From VBCK01 sp036270655 (GTDB lineage Bacteria; Pseudomonadota; Gammaproteobacteria; Burkholderiales; Burkholderiaceae_F): a stretch of DNA of 64,000 nucleotides. Shown one piece after another: positions 34,450 to 43,571 of the stretch; within the stretch, counting starts at the first letter, position 1, and each line of letters begins with the position of its first letter. Position numbers and translations under genes: made by a program. The notes under the pieces are model-generated. The model did not search any database. It was not told the DNA's origin and saw nothing but the letters and a program-made list of their open reading frames with translations. The stretch spans positions 1-64,000 of the forward strand of contig DATBCD010000037.1 in assembly GCA_036270655.1 (NCBI GenBank), given 5' to 3'.

Positions 34450-34835
34450 TCGCTTACCCCTGAGAGATCGCAATTAGGACGTGGTTATCGAAGTGATACC
34501 TGGTAACTAATGCCGCACTCCTTGTGCAGCGCAACGCAGTCAGTACGATACGGCATGTTGTCTCTTTCCGATATTAGGTCTACTTTATATACCAGATCTC
34601 GATTAGGAGGGTACAGCACGGCGTAGAGGTAGTCACTAAATCGTAGCGCGCGGCGGCTGATGTTGGCGCCGCCCCAGGTTGAGCCGCGCGGGGCGCGGTT
34701 TCGGGTTGCTTTCGGGTCGTTTGTTTCGGCAGGCAAAAAGTCCTCGCTGGATTCGGTGCACGGAATCACGGCGCGTGCTGATAATTGCCCGCGTTGCTCC
34801 GACAGGGGCTCATTCAAGATTTTCAGGACCGTACC
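34450..34835. promoter_or_regulatory. Divergent control region of HxlR gene and RND operon 2
   Basis: 386 bases without a gene. Near the HxlR start there are related half-sites GGTTATC, GATACC and GGTAAC within 34483-34507, including GATACCTGGTAAC, which is nearly palindromic; this is the best operator candidate. An AT-rich patch lies at 34560-34612. GATAAT at 34780-34785, with TGCACG 17 bases before it, is a possible promoter for the pump operon, about 50 bases ahead of its ATG. All by inspection. Confidence 0.4.
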
Positions 34836-36053
34836 ATGTCGATCGATTTGATTGCGTTGAGCCACAGAGCAGCCAGCGTGCTGCGGGCGCCCGCGCTGCG
34901 CGGCGCGCTGATCCTGACCGTGTCGGTTGTGCTGGCGGCCTGCCAGTCCAGGGCGGATACTCCACCGCCAGGGGCGATGGCTCCTCCTTCCGTTTCGGTG
35001 GCCCCGGCTGTCCAGCGCCAGGTCCAGGAATTCGATGAATTCACGGGTCGCCTCGAGGCCCCGCAGTCGGTCGACGTGCGGCCGCGCGTGACCGGCTACA
35101 TCAAGAAGGTCCACTTCAAGGACGGCCAGGAAGTCAGGCAAGGTGAGCTTCTGTTCACGATCGATCCCGACCCTTACCTGGCGGAGCTGGCCAGGGCGCA
35201 AGCGCAGCTGGCGGCCACGCATACGCAGGTCGAGCTGGCGATCAGTGAAGAGGCGCGCGGCCGCAAGCTGATCGACAAGAAGGCGATTTCGCAGCAGGAG
35301 TACGACCAGCTCACCTCGGGCTCGCGCAACGCGGCCGCCAACGTGCAGGCGGCCGAAGCGGCGGTGCAGACGGCTCAGCTCAACGTGGGGTACACCGAAA
35401 TCCGCGCGCCCATCGCCGGGCGCGTGTCGCGCGCCAACGTGACGGCGGGCAACCTGGTCAATGTGGGCGATCCGGTGCTGACGTCGATCGTGTCGCAGGA
35501 CAAGGTTTACGCATATTTCGACGCGGGCGAGGACGCCTATTTGAGGTACGCGAAGTCGGCCAAGAGCTCAGGGCGCAACGCCAATCCGGTGCTGATGGGG
35601 CTGGCCGACGAACAGGGCTATCCGCACCGTGGCGTGATGGATTTCGTCGATAACCGCCTCAACAATCAAACCGGCGCGATGCGCACGCGCGCGGTGTTCG
35701 ACAACGCCGACAGGCGCTTCACGCCTGGCCTTTTCGCGCGGATCAAGCTGCTTGGAAGCGGCACTTATTCGGCCGTGCTGACGCCGGAGCAGGCGATCGG
35801 GACCGATCAGACCAAGAAATTCGTGTTGGTGATCGGGCAGAACAACACGGCGCAGTTCAGGGAGGTTACGCTGGGCACGCTGGTCGATGGCATGCGCGTG
35901 ATCAAGAGCGGGGTGTTTCCGGGCGATCTGGTCGTGGTCGACGGCCTGCAGCGGGTGCGTCCCGGCATGCCGGTGACTCCGGAAAAACTGCCGGTCGACG
36001 AACGGGGCATGCCGCTGCGCAAACCGGCCGTAGCGGCGGCCGCCCAATCCTAG
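34836..36053 (+). CDS. Membrane fusion protein of RND efflux pump 2
   Basis: A 405-residue AcrA/MexE-like periplasmic adaptor lipoprotein. The signal peptide ends in the lipobox LAAC (LILTVSVVLAACQS). Lipoyl halves are VDVRPRVTGYIKKVHFKDGQEVRQGELLFTID and NVGYTEIRAPIAGRVSRANVTAGNLV, with an alpha hairpin between them (RKLIDKKAISQQEYDQL). The beta-barrel part has RTRAVFDNADRRFTPGLFARIKL. The ATG at 34836 has AGGACC upstream. The pump gene follows after 16 bases. Confidence 0.92.
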   Translation: MSIDLIALSHRAASVLRAPALRGALILTVSVVLAACQSRADTPPPGAMAPPSVSVAPAVQRQVQEFDEFTGRLEAPQSVDVRPRVTGYIKKVHFKDGQEVRQGELLFTIDPDPYLAELARAQAQLAATHTQVELAISEEARGRKLIDKKAISQQEYDQLTSGSRNAAANVQAAEAAVQTAQLNVGYTEIRAPIAGRVSRANVTAGNLVNVGDPVLTSIVSQDKVYAYFDAGEDAYLRYAKSAKSSGRNANPVLMGLADEQGYPHRGVMDFVDNRLNNQTGAMRTRAVFDNADRRFTPGLFARIKLLGSGTYSAVLTPEQAIGTDQTKKFVLVIGQNNTAQFREVTLGTLVDGMRVIKSGVFPGDLVVVDGLQRVRPGMPVTPEKLPVDERGMPLRKPAVAAAAQS

Positions 36054-36069
36054 CCGCAGGCGCACCGCG

Positions 36070-39000
36070 ATGGACATTTCCCATTTTTTCATCGACCGGC
36101 CGCGCTTTGCCGCCGTTCTGTCGATCATCGTAACCCTGGTCGGGCTGATCGCGCTCTTCAAGCTGCCGATATCCGAATACCCGGAGGTGACCCCGCCGCA
36201 GGTCGTCGTCCGGGCCCAGTTTCCGGGCGCCAACCCCCGCGTGATCGCCGAGACGGTGTCCACGCCGCTGGAGGAGCAGATCAACGGCGTGGACAACCTG
36301 CTTTACTACGACAGCCAGGCGACCTCGGACGGCTCGATGACGCTGACGGCAACATTCCGGATCGGCACCGACCCGGTGGTGGCTGAATCGGAAGTGCAGA
36401 ACCGGATCAACCGCGCGCTGCCGCGCCTGCCGGACGTGGTGCGCCAGATCGGAGTGACGACCGAGAAGAGCTCGCCCACGCTGACGATGGTCGTGCACAT
36501 GGTGTCGCCCGACAATCGCTACGACGCGCTGTACCTGCGCAACTACGCGCAGCTTTATGTGCGCGATCCGCTGCTGCGGATCACCGGCATGGGCTCGGTG
36601 CTGGTGTTCGGCGAGGGCGACTACGCGATGCGGATCTGGCTCGATCCACAGAAGCTGGCGGCGCGCGGGGTGGCCACCAGCGAGGTGGTGGCGGCGATCC
36701 GCGAGCAGAACGCCCAGGTCGCTGCCGGCGTGGTAGGCGCGGCGCCCAGCCCGCCGGGTACCTCGTTCACGATGTCGGTGAACACCAAGGGGCGCCTGCA
36801 GACCGAGGACGAGTTCGACGACATCATCGTGCGGGCCGACCCGTCCGACGGGTCCGTGATCCGGATCCGCGATCTGGGTCGCGTCGAGCTCAGCGCCGGC
36901 ACCTACGCGCTGCGCAGCCTGCTGAACAACAAGGAAGCGGTCGCGATCGGGATCTTCCAGGCGCCCAACTCCAACGCGCTGGCGCTGTCCAGCGAGGTCC
37001 GCAGCACGATGGAGCGGCTGAAGGTGGATTTCCCGCAGGGGGTCGACTACCAGATCGTGTACGACCCGACCCAATTCGTGCGGACCTCGATCAACAAGGT
37101 GATCGAGACGCTGACCTACGCCATCCTGCTGGTGGCGCTGGTGGTGATCATATTCCTGCAGACCTGGCGCGCCTCGATCATCCCGCTGCTGGCGGTGCCG
37201 GTGGCGGTGATCGGAACTTTCGCCGTGCTGCTGGCGCTGGGCTTTTCGATCAACACGCTGACCTTGTTCGGCCTGGTGCTGGCGATCGGGATCGTGGTCG
37301 ACGACTCCATCGTCGTGGTGGAAAACGTCGAACGCAACATCGAAAACGGGCTGTCGCCGCACGATGCCACCGTGCGCGCGATGCAGGAGGTGAGCGGCCC
37401 CATTATCGCGATCGCGCTGGTGCTGTGCGCGGTGTTCGTTCCGCTGTCGTTCGTGTCGGGCCTGTCCGGGCAGTTCTATCGGCAGTTCGCGGTCACGATC
37501 GCAATCTCCACCGTGATTTCGGCCTTCAACTCGCTGACGCTGTCGCCGGCGCTGGCGGCGATCCTGCTGCGCGGCCGCGACGAACCGAAGGATGTGGTCA
37601 CGCGCACGATGGACCTCGTGCTGGGCGGATTCTTCAGACGCTTCAACAGCGTGTTCAAGCGCTCTTCCGAGGCCTATGGCAGGGGCGTGACCACCATACT
37701 GGGCCACAAGGCCGCCACGCTCGGGGTCTACGCGGTGTTGATCGGCCTGACGCTGCTGCTGTTCTGGCGCGTGCCGCCCGGCTTCGTGCCGCAACAGGAC
37801 AAGCAGTACCTGATCGGGATCGCCCAGTTGCCCGAAGGCGCCTCGCTCGACCGGACCACCGAGGTGATACGGCAGCTGAGCGACATCGGCCAGAAGGTGC
37901 CCGGCGTACACGACTCGGTCGCTTTCCCCGGATTGTCGATCAACAACTTTTCCAATCTGACCGACGCCGGCATCGTGTTCTTCCCGCTGGACGACTTCGA
38001 GAAGCGGACCAAGCCCGGACTGAGCGCCGACGCGATAGCGGCCCAGGTCAATATGCGGGCGGCCGCGATCAAGGGCGCGTTCATCTTCGTGCTCAACCCG
38101 CCGCCGGTTTCCGGTCTGGGCAACGCCGGAGGCTTCAAGCTGCAGCTGCTGGACCGCAACTCGCTCGGCGAGCAGGCGCTGGCGGGCGCCGTCGGGGCCA
38201 CGCTCGGGCGGGTGTACGGCAATCCGCAGTCGGTGCTGACCCAGGTGTACTCCAATTACCAGATCAACGTGCCCCAGTTGTACGCGGATATCGACAGGAC
38301 CCGCGCCAAGCAGATGGGAGTGAGCCTGACCGACATCTACGACACGATGCAGCTGTACCTGGGGTCGCTGTACGTGAACGACTTCAACCGCTTCGGCAAG
38401 ACCTACCAGGTGATCGTGCAGGCCGACGCCCCGTACCGTGCCGATGCCGATTCGATCACTCAACTGAAGACCCGCAACAGCAAGGGCGAGGCGGTGCCGT
38501 TGGGGGCGCTGATGAAGGTTCAGCAGTCCTTCGGCCCGGTCAGCGTGACCCGGCACAACGGGTTCTACTCGGCGGACATCAACGGCGCGCCCAAGCCGGG
38601 GTTCAGCTCGGGCCAGGCGCAGGCGGAGATCGAGCGTGTGCTGAAGGCGAGCCTGCCGCGCGGCATCACCTACGACTGGACCGAGCTGGTGTACCAGGAA
38701 AAGATCGCCGGCAACACGATGATCTACATTTTCCCGCTGTGCGTGCTGTTGGTGTTCCTGGTGCTGACGGCCAACTACGAAAGCTGGACCCTGCCGCTGG
38801 CGATCGTGCTGATCGTTCCGCTGTGCATCTTCAGCGCGATCCTGGGCGTGTGGGTCAGCAGCTTCCTGATTCCGCTGGACAACAACATATTCACGCAGAT
38901 CGCGTTCGTCGTGCTGGTCGGATTGGCCTGCAAGAACGCGATCCTGATCGTCGAGTTCGCGCGCGATCTGGAGGTGCGCGGGGAGCCGATGCTGGATGCG

Positions 39001-39315
39001 GTGTTGCATGCGTGCCGGATGCGGTTGCGGCCCATCCTGATGACGTCGTTCGCGTTCTGCGCCGGCGTCATACCCCTGATCGTGGGCACGGGCGCCGGCG
39101 AGGAGATGCGCCGCGCGATGGGCATCGCGGTGTTCTGGGGCATGGTCGGGGTGACCTCGTTCGGGATCTTCCTGACGCCGGTGTTCTACGTGCTGTTGCG
39201 CAGCCTCGGCGCCGCGAGCCAGCGGGCGTTTGCCGGCGCGGCGAAGGCTCCGCGCGCGGGCGCGGGCGGGGCGGCGCTGGTGGGGATGCAGCCTCAGGGG
39301 CGACACGATGACTGA
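36070..39315 (+). CDS. RND multidrug efflux permease 2 (AcrB/MexF type)
   Basis: A 1081-residue HAE1-type RND permease. It begins MDISHFFIDRPRFAAVLSII and has the classical N-terminal block LPISEYPEVTPPQVVVRAQFPGANP. The proton relay is LVLAIGIVVDDSIVVVENVERN in segment 4, with the Lys in GLACKNAILIVEFARDL in segment 10. The end is RRAMGIAVFWGMVGVTSFGIFLTPVFYVLLR, then a 35-residue Ala/Gly-rich tail. Its stop overlaps the outer membrane factor start by eight bases. It should export drugs or toxic organic compounds together with its two partners. Confidence 0.94.
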   Translation: MDISHFFIDRPRFAAVLSIIVTLVGLIALFKLPISEYPEVTPPQVVVRAQFPGANPRVIAETVSTPLEEQINGVDNLLYYDSQATSDGSMTLTATFRIGTDPVVAESEVQNRINRALPRLPDVVRQIGVTTEKSSPTLTMVVHMVSPDNRYDALYLRNYAQLYVRDPLLRITGMGSVLVFGEGDYAMRIWLDPQKLAARGVATSEVVAAIREQNAQVAAGVVGAAPSPPGTSFTMSVNTKGRLQTEDEFDDIIVRADPSDGSVIRIRDLGRVELSAGTYALRSLLNNKEAVAIGIFQAPNSNALALSSEVRSTMERLKVDFPQGVDYQIVYDPTQFVRTSINKVIETLTYAILLVALVVIIFLQTWRASIIPLLAVPVAVIGTFAVLLALGFSINTLTLFGLVLAIGIVVDDSIVVVENVERNIENGLSPHDATVRAMQEVSGPIIAIALVLCAVFVPLSFVSGLSGQFYRQFAVTIAISTVISAFNSLTLSPALAAILLRGRDEPKDVVTRTMDLVLGGFFRRFNSVFKRSSEAYGRGVTTILGHKAATLGVYAVLIGLTLLLFWRVPPGFVPQQDKQYLIGIAQLPEGASLDRTTEVIRQLSDIGQKVPGVHDSVAFPGLSINNFSNLTDAGIVFFPLDDFEKRTKPGLSADAIAAQVNMRAAAIKGAFIFVLNPPPVSGLGNAGGFKLQLLDRNSLGEQALAGAVGATLGRVYGNPQSVLTQVYSNYQINVPQLYADIDRTRAKQMGVSLTDIYDTMQLYLGSLYVNDFNRFGKTYQVIVQADAPYRADADSITQLKTRNSKGEAVPLGALMKVQQSFGPVSVTRHNGFYSADINGAPKPGFSSGQAQAEIERVLKASLPRGITYDWTELVYQEKIAGNTMIYIFPLCVLLVFLVLTANYESWTLPLAIVLIVPLCIFSAILGVWVSSFLIPLDNNIFTQIAFVVLVGLACKNAILIVEFARDLEVRGEPMLDAVLHACRMRLRPILMTSFAFCAGVIPLIVGTGAGEEMRRAMGIAVFWGMVGVTSFGIFLTPVFYVLLRSLGAASQRAFAGAAKAPRAGAGGAALVGMQPQGRHDD

Positions 39316-40753
39316 CAGGAACTTTCGGCTGATTGGATGGTGCGCGCCTGCGCTGCTGGCGGGCCTCGTGAGCGGCTGCGCGCTCGGCCCCGACTACCGG
39401 ACGCCGCCCACGCAGATGGCGGGCGACTTCGAAAATGCGACCGGGGACCGCCAGGAGCCTCCGCGCGAGTTCTGGCGCCGCTTCGACGACCCGGTCCTGA
39501 ACGGCCTGGTCGACGATGCGCTGAAGGCCAATCACGACATCCGGATCGCGGTGGCCAATCTGCGGGCGGCGCGCGCCGTGCAGCTCGGGGTCGATGCGCA
39601 GGCCTGGCCGCAGGTCGGCTCCAATGCCAGCGCTACGCGCCAGATCGAGCCGCAGAGTTTTGCGCCTGGATTCAGTCGCAACCAGCGCACCCTGAACAAT
39701 TACGACGTGTCGATGGACGCGAACTGGGAGCTGAACCTGTTCGGGCGCTTCACCCGCGCCTCGGAATCGGCCGCGGCCTCCGTCTCTGCCGCACAGGCCG
39801 GGGTGGCGGCTGCGCAGGTCAGCGTGACGGCCGAGGTGGCGCGCAATTACTTCGAGCTGCGCGGCCAGCAGCTGCGACTGCAGATCGCGCAGCAGTCGCT
39901 GCAGAATCAGCAGGCCAACCTGGACCTGGTGCAGGCGCGGCTGGACGCGGGGCGCGGCACCGAGCTGGACACGACGCGCGCGCAGTCGCAGTTGGAGAGC
40001 ACGCGAGCGCAGGTTCCGGTGCTTCAGGCTGGCATCGAGCTGTCGCGCTACCGTCTGGCCGTGCTGACCGGGCGGCCCCCGACCGAGCTGGCCTCGCTGT
40101 CCGGTGAAATCCACCCGTTGCCGGGACTCAAGCCGGTCGATGGGATCGGCACGCCGGCCGACTTGTTGAGGCGCCGGCCCGACATCCGGGTGGCCGAGCG
40201 CCAGCTCGCCGCGGCCACCGCCGACATCGGCGCGTCCAAAGCGGACCTGTTTCCCAGCGTCTCGATCACGGGCCTGCTCGGCTTGAACGCGCTCACCCCC
40301 GGCGGGCTGAACAGCGGGCAGGCCTACTACTACAACCTGGGCGCCTCGATGGCCTGGACGGTGCTCGATTTCGGCCGGATCCGCGCCCGCATCCGCCAGA
40401 ACGAGGCCAGGGCCGATGCCGCGCTGGCGCAGTACGAAAAGACGGTGCTGACGGCGCTGGAAGAAACCGAGGGCGCGCTGATCAGCTTCGACCGCAATCA
40501 GCGGCGCGCCGAAAGCCTGTTCAAGGCGGCCCGCGCATCGGAACAGGCGGACGAGCTGGCGCGCGCGCGCTTCGAAGCCGGGGTGACCGATTTTCTGAAC
40601 GTTCTGGACGCCGAGCGCCAGTTGCTGGCCGACCGCGACGGTCTGGCACAGGCGCAGACCGACGCGGGCACCTCGCTGGTGGCCGTCTACAGGGCATTGG
40701 GCGGCGGCTGGTACCAGGAGCAGCAAGCGGCCACGACCGTTTCCAGCAACTGA
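39308..40753 (+). CDS. Outer membrane factor of RND efflux pump 2 (OprM/NodT type)
   Basis: A 481-residue outer membrane channel lipoprotein. The signal ends with lipobox VSGC (CAPALLAGLVSGCALGPDY). OEP repeats contain ANWELNLFGRFTRASESAAAS, VARNYFELRGQQLRLQIAQQ and LLRRRPDIRVAERQLAAATADIG. The end is NVLDAERQLLADRDGLAQAQ and ALGGGW, the normal family terminus. The ATG lies in the last codons of the pump gene, eight bases of overlap. It is the last gene of the operon. Confidence 0.93.
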   Translation: MTDRNFRLIGWCAPALLAGLVSGCALGPDYRTPPTQMAGDFENATGDRQEPPREFWRRFDDPVLNGLVDDALKANHDIRIAVANLRAARAVQLGVDAQAWPQVGSNASATRQIEPQSFAPGFSRNQRTLNNYDVSMDANWELNLFGRFTRASESAAASVSAAQAGVAAAQVSVTAEVARNYFELRGQQLRLQIAQQSLQNQQANLDLVQARLDAGRGTELDTTRAQSQLESTRAQVPVLQAGIELSRYRLAVLTGRPPTELASLSGEIHPLPGLKPVDGIGTPADLLRRRPDIRVAERQLAAATADIGASKADLFPSVSITGLLGLNALTPGGLNSGQAYYYNLGASMAWTVLDFGRIRARIRQNEARADAALAQYEKTVLTALEETEGALISFDRNQRRAESLFKAARASEQADELARARFEAGVTDFLNVLDAERQLLADRDGLAQAQTDAGTSLVAVYRALGGGWYQEQQAATTVSSN

Positions 40754-40931
40754 CGGTGGGGCCGCCCGCCTTGCGCGCGGGCGGGCTCGGTCGCCGGCGC
40801 GCAAGCCAATCCCCAATTGGCCGTTACAAGCACTTTGACTGCACGCCTGGCCTGAAGCGGCCGGGCTCGCCTCATTGACCCGGCGTCAACCCGCTACGAT
40901 CTTCGCCACCGACTGATCGGTGGCGACCGCC

Positions 40932-41396
40932 TCAGCCGGCAATGCGGGTATCGCGCTCCCGAAGCAGCCAGTGGCAGATCCCGAGCGCCAGCGTGACTGC
41001 AGCCAGCCCGCCAAGCTGCAGCGCATCCAGGTCGGCGAGGTCGAGAATGATGAACTTGCGCGCGATGGCGAGCAGCGCGATCAGAAGCACCACCTTGGTC
41101 TGGATGATGCTCTGCTCGCGCTTGACCACGTATTGCAGCGTGTGATTGAATTCCAGAGCGATCAGGAGGGTGAGGATTTCGCCGAACACCGTTTGGAATG
41201 CCTTTGGCTCCAGCGGGTTCAAGACGCCAAGAACGAGCCCGCCGATCACACTCCAGGAAAGCCGATACAGCGCGACCAGGATGATCAAGCCGACTACGAT
41301 CGTCAGCAGGAGCGCGACGATACCCTCGAAGCGTTGATAGTGAGTCAGGACGAGCCAGTCGTCCCTCAATCTCCTCCATCGGCTGTTGCTGCTCAT
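40932..41396 (-). CDS. PsiE-like phosphate-starvation-inducible membrane protein
   Basis: A 154-residue protein with four hydrophobic segments (near residues 25-45, 49-60, 70-85, 118-142), in the style of the PsiE / DUF2323-like family: FEGIVALLLTIVVGLIILVAL, then LEFNHTLQYVVKREQSIIQTKVVLLIALLAIARKFIILD. The last block, with the LIA-ARK pattern, is the part most conserved in PsiE-type proteins. The ATG has GAGGAGATC upstream. PsiE is induced by low phosphate in E. coli, but its function is not known. It is convergent with the pump operon. Confidence 0.75.
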   Translation of the reverse strand: MSSNSRWRRLRDDWLVLTHYQRFEGIVALLLTIVVGLIILVALYRLSWSVIGGLVLGVLNPLEPKAFQTVFGEILTLLIALEFNHTLQYVVKREQSIIQTKVVLLIALLAIARKFIILDLADLDALQLGGLAAVTLALGICHWLLRERDTRIAG

Positions 41397-41535
41397 ATGA
41401 TCTCCTCGATCGCCCGTCTCCGTCTATCCGAGCAATTTACCAGGGCGCTGCGAGAGTCCGTGCGACCGATGAACATTCGCTTTACTCTGCATGATCGACT
41501 GTCGGGTCGCGAATTTCGCGAGGGGAGGTGGCACG

Positions 41536-41820
41536 ATGGACGACACGGAAGCGTATGAACGTGCGAGAAGGCGGGTCCGCCAGATCAAGGGCTTCTACAT
41601 CCACGCGACAGTCTATGTGCTCGTCAACGCCCTGCTGGCGGTCATCAACCTGGGTACCTCGCATGGCGAGGTATGGTTTGTATGGCCTTTGTTCGGCTGG
41701 GGCATAGGCCTCGCTGCCCACGGCATCTCCGTATTCGGCGCGGGAGGGCTTTGGGGCCAGGAATGGGAGGAGCGCAAGATCAAGGAGATCGTCGAAAAGA
41801 ATCGGGCTCGTTCCCCATGA
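41536..41820 (+). CDS. 2TM domain protein
   Basis: A 94-residue membrane protein with the 2TM domain: YERARRRVRQIKGFYIHATVYVLVNALLAVIN, then WPLFGWGIGLAAHGISVFG and a short cationic tail (WEERKIKEIVEK). This small domain is also found at the N-terminus of some LytS-type kinases, but here stands alone. ATG 41536 has GAGGGGAGG upstream, so I discard 15 codons before it. Function unknown. Confidence 0.8.
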   Translation: MDDTEAYERARRRVRQIKGFYIHATVYVLVNALLAVINLGTSHGEVWFVWPLFGWGIGLAAHGISVFGAGGLWGQEWEERKIKEIVEKNRARSP

Positions 41821-41944
41821 AAACCGCCACGACGATGTCCGCTATGGCCGCCAGGAGCCGTGGGAGGTGCTGCAGCTGGCGATGGGGCCCAGAGGGCTGC
41901 GGATGCGAATTCGCGAGCGCGCTGGCTGATGGCCCTAGCGCGCG

Positions 41945-42325
41945 TCAAAAACCGACGTAGACCGGCGGATCCTCGTCCTCTTCCTCTTCCGGCTCGGCCT
42001 CGGGGGCAGCAGCGGCTTGTGGCGGCGCGGGCCCGGCGGTGTTCGGCCCGCCGCGCTTGATGACCGTGGTGGGGCCGGCGGCCTGCGTAATTTCTGCGCC
42101 GGCCTGGATCGTGACGAAGTGTCCCCTGAGCAGATCGCGCAGGCGCTCGACGACGTCATCACGAGGGAAGATCGAGTTCTCCAGGATTCCCTCGATGGTC
42201 GCGTAACCCTTCTGGATCAGAAACAGGACGTTGCGAACCTTGGCGTCGAGCCGGTACGTGCGCATCGCCAGCTCTTCAGAGCCTTTGAGCGTCAGCTCGA
42301 AATAGGTTCGTTCGCGTGCTCCCAT
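41945..42325 (-). CDS. Hypothetical protein with acidic tail
   Basis: A 126-residue protein I do not recognise. The first 75 residues look like a compact helical domain (LTLKGSEELAMRTYRLDAKVRNVLFLIQKGYATIEGILEN), reminiscent of small winged-helix modules. The last 50 residues are Pro/Ala-rich and end in an acidic run EPEEEEDEDPPVYVGF. A GTG three codons upstream is an alternative start. It is divergent from the peroxiredoxin gene; the two share a 171-base region containing an inverted repeat. Confidence 0.6.
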   Translation of the reverse strand: MGARERTYFELTLKGSEELAMRTYRLDAKVRNVLFLIQKGYATIEGILENSIFPRDDVVERLRDLLRGHFVTIQAGAEITQAAGPTTVIKRGGPNTAGPAPPQAAAAPEAEPEEEEDEDPPVYVGF

Positions 42326-42345
42326 TCGGTTCACCCGTTAGGATA

Positions 42346-42423
42346 TTCGGATGAAATTGTCGCCGACTTGAGCGTTGCGTGGGGCCTGTCGGTCGCTCGG
42401 TCTGAATCGGAATAACATCCGAA
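42346..42423. promoter_or_regulatory. Spaced inverted half-sites between divergent genes
   Basis: TTCGGATG (42346-42353) and CATCCGAA (42416-42423) are exact reverse complements 62 bases apart in the divergent region of the acidic-tail gene and the peroxiredoxin gene. They may be two sites for one regulator. Suggestive only. Confidence 0.3.
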
Positions 42424-42496
42424 ATCTTCGCTTTCCGCAGTCTTAACGGCGGCTGATATTTCAGATGTCAGCGCGATCCGTCCAATGGAGGCAGGC

Positions 42497-43048
42497 GTGA
42501 CCCGTAAATCATATGTGGTTTTTCTCGGAGTTGCCATGGCGAACTTCGGTCTGGGCGGCGCGCAGGCTGCGCTTCCCCTCGGGGCCACCGCTCCGCAGTT
42601 CACGACACAGGCCGCGATGGGCGGCAACGAGTTCACGTTCAGCCTGGCCGATGCCTTGAAGAAGGGCCCGGTCGTGCTTTATTTCTACCCGAAGGCGTTC
42701 ACCAAGGGCTGCACGGTCGAGGCCCACAACTTCTCGGAGGCGACCGACCGGTTCAAGTCGATGGGCGCGACCGTGATCGGCATGTCGAATGACGATATCG
42801 GCACGCTGAAGAAGTTCTCAGTGCTCGAATGCCGCAACAAATTCGCCGTTGCCGCAGATCAGGGCGGGCAGGTGATGAAGCAGTACGACGCCGTGATGCC
42901 GGGCCGGACGGACGTGGCGGACCGTATCTCGTACGTGATTGCGCCGGACGGGAAGGTCATTTACGCGTTCGCGAGCATGAGCCCGGACGGCCACGTCGAG
43001 AACACGCTGGACGCGATCCAGCGCTGGAAGGCGACAGCACATCCCTGA
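42497..43048 (+). CDS. Exported peroxiredoxin (BCP/AhpC-TSA type)
   Basis: A 183-residue peroxiredoxin with a signal peptide (YVVFLGVAMANFGLGGAQA). The active site is YFYPKAFTKGCTVEAHNF, with the peroxidatic Cys near residue 72. In the related BCP/PrxQ enzymes a second Cys lies five residues later; here that position is His, and the only other Cys is near residue 112 (VLECRNKF). It probably reduces peroxides in the periplasm. I choose GTG 42497, which has GGAGG five bases upstream; ATG 42485 is an alternative. Confidence 0.85.
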   Translation: MTRKSYVVFLGVAMANFGLGGAQAALPLGATAPQFTTQAAMGGNEFTFSLADALKKGPVVLYFYPKAFTKGCTVEAHNFSEATDRFKSMGATVIGMSNDDIGTLKKFSVLECRNKFAVAADQGGQVMKQYDAVMPGRTDVADRISYVIAPDGKVIYAFASMSPDGHVENTLDAIQRWKATAHP

Positions 43049-43055
43049 CGCAACG

Positions 43056-43071
43056 GGCCGCGAGCGCGGCC
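43056..43071. terminator. GC hairpin between convergent genes
   Basis: GGCCGC, loop GAGC, GCGGCC just after the peroxiredoxin stop and before the end of the convergent hypothetical gene. No T-run follows on either strand. Weak candidate. Confidence 0.25.
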
Positions 43072-43096
43072 GTCGCGCCTGGCTCGCGGCGGCCGC

Positions 43097-43468
43097 TCAG
43101 GCGGCCGCGCGCGTCAGTTCGCGGTGATCGCCGGCGGCCCGCCGAAGCGAGGTGATGCGCGCTTCGTCGATCGATTGCCAGAGCATTCGCTTCAGCTCCA
43201 CGGCCGCCAACGAGCCGAAAACGCGCCGGTAGGACTCGACCAGCCGGCGGGCGGGCATGAAGTCCCCGTTAAGCGCGGATATCCTGGCCTGCTCGAACCT
43301 GCTGCGGTGCTCGTACACCGATCCGAACAGCGACTCGTAACGATCCAGACAGCATCGCATCGACAGATCGAAGGTCGATGCGCGCGTTGCGCACAACTTG
43401 CAAAAGGTCGGACCGTCGGCGTCTCGAGACGCAAACCCGGTTCCAGACCATCGATGCACCAGAGGCAT
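43097..43468 (-). CDS. Hypothetical Cys-rich small protein
   Basis: A 123-residue protein without a recognised family. A CxxC pair (FCKLCATR) and CC (SMRCCLDRYESLFG) sit within the first 40 residues and could bind metal. The rest looks helical (RISALNGDFMPARRLVESYRRVFGSLAAVELKRM). The ATG is preceded by AGGAG at good distance, which supports a real gene. The next minus-strand gene, a ribbon-helix-helix protein, lies about 100 bases upstream. Confidence 0.55.
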   Translation of the reverse strand: MPLVHRWSGTGFASRDADGPTFCKLCATRASTFDLSMRCCLDRYESLFGSVYEHRSRFEQARISALNGDFMPARRLVESYRRVFGSLAAVELKRMLWQSIDEARITSLRRAAGDHRELTRAAA

Positions 43469-43571
43469 GGTTCGCGCTCCTATCCGTTCTCCTGTCCTCG
43501 ATGCACCATCACATCATGAGCGCGTCGCTGCCGGAATAAGGGACACGCATCAGTGCGATCGCGCGTTCTAG

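Noticed and set aside
35902..39306. Minus-strand open frame of 1134 codons
   Set aside because: It is the antisense of the RND pump 2 gene, whose translation is a clear permease. The antisense product is rich in Arg, His, Gln and Asp without any domain, as expected of a high-GC shadow frame.
40757..40785. GC-rich hairpin after the RND pump 2 operon as intrinsic terminator
   Set aside because: CCGCCCGC and GCGGGCGG can pair but no T-run follows on the plus strand.
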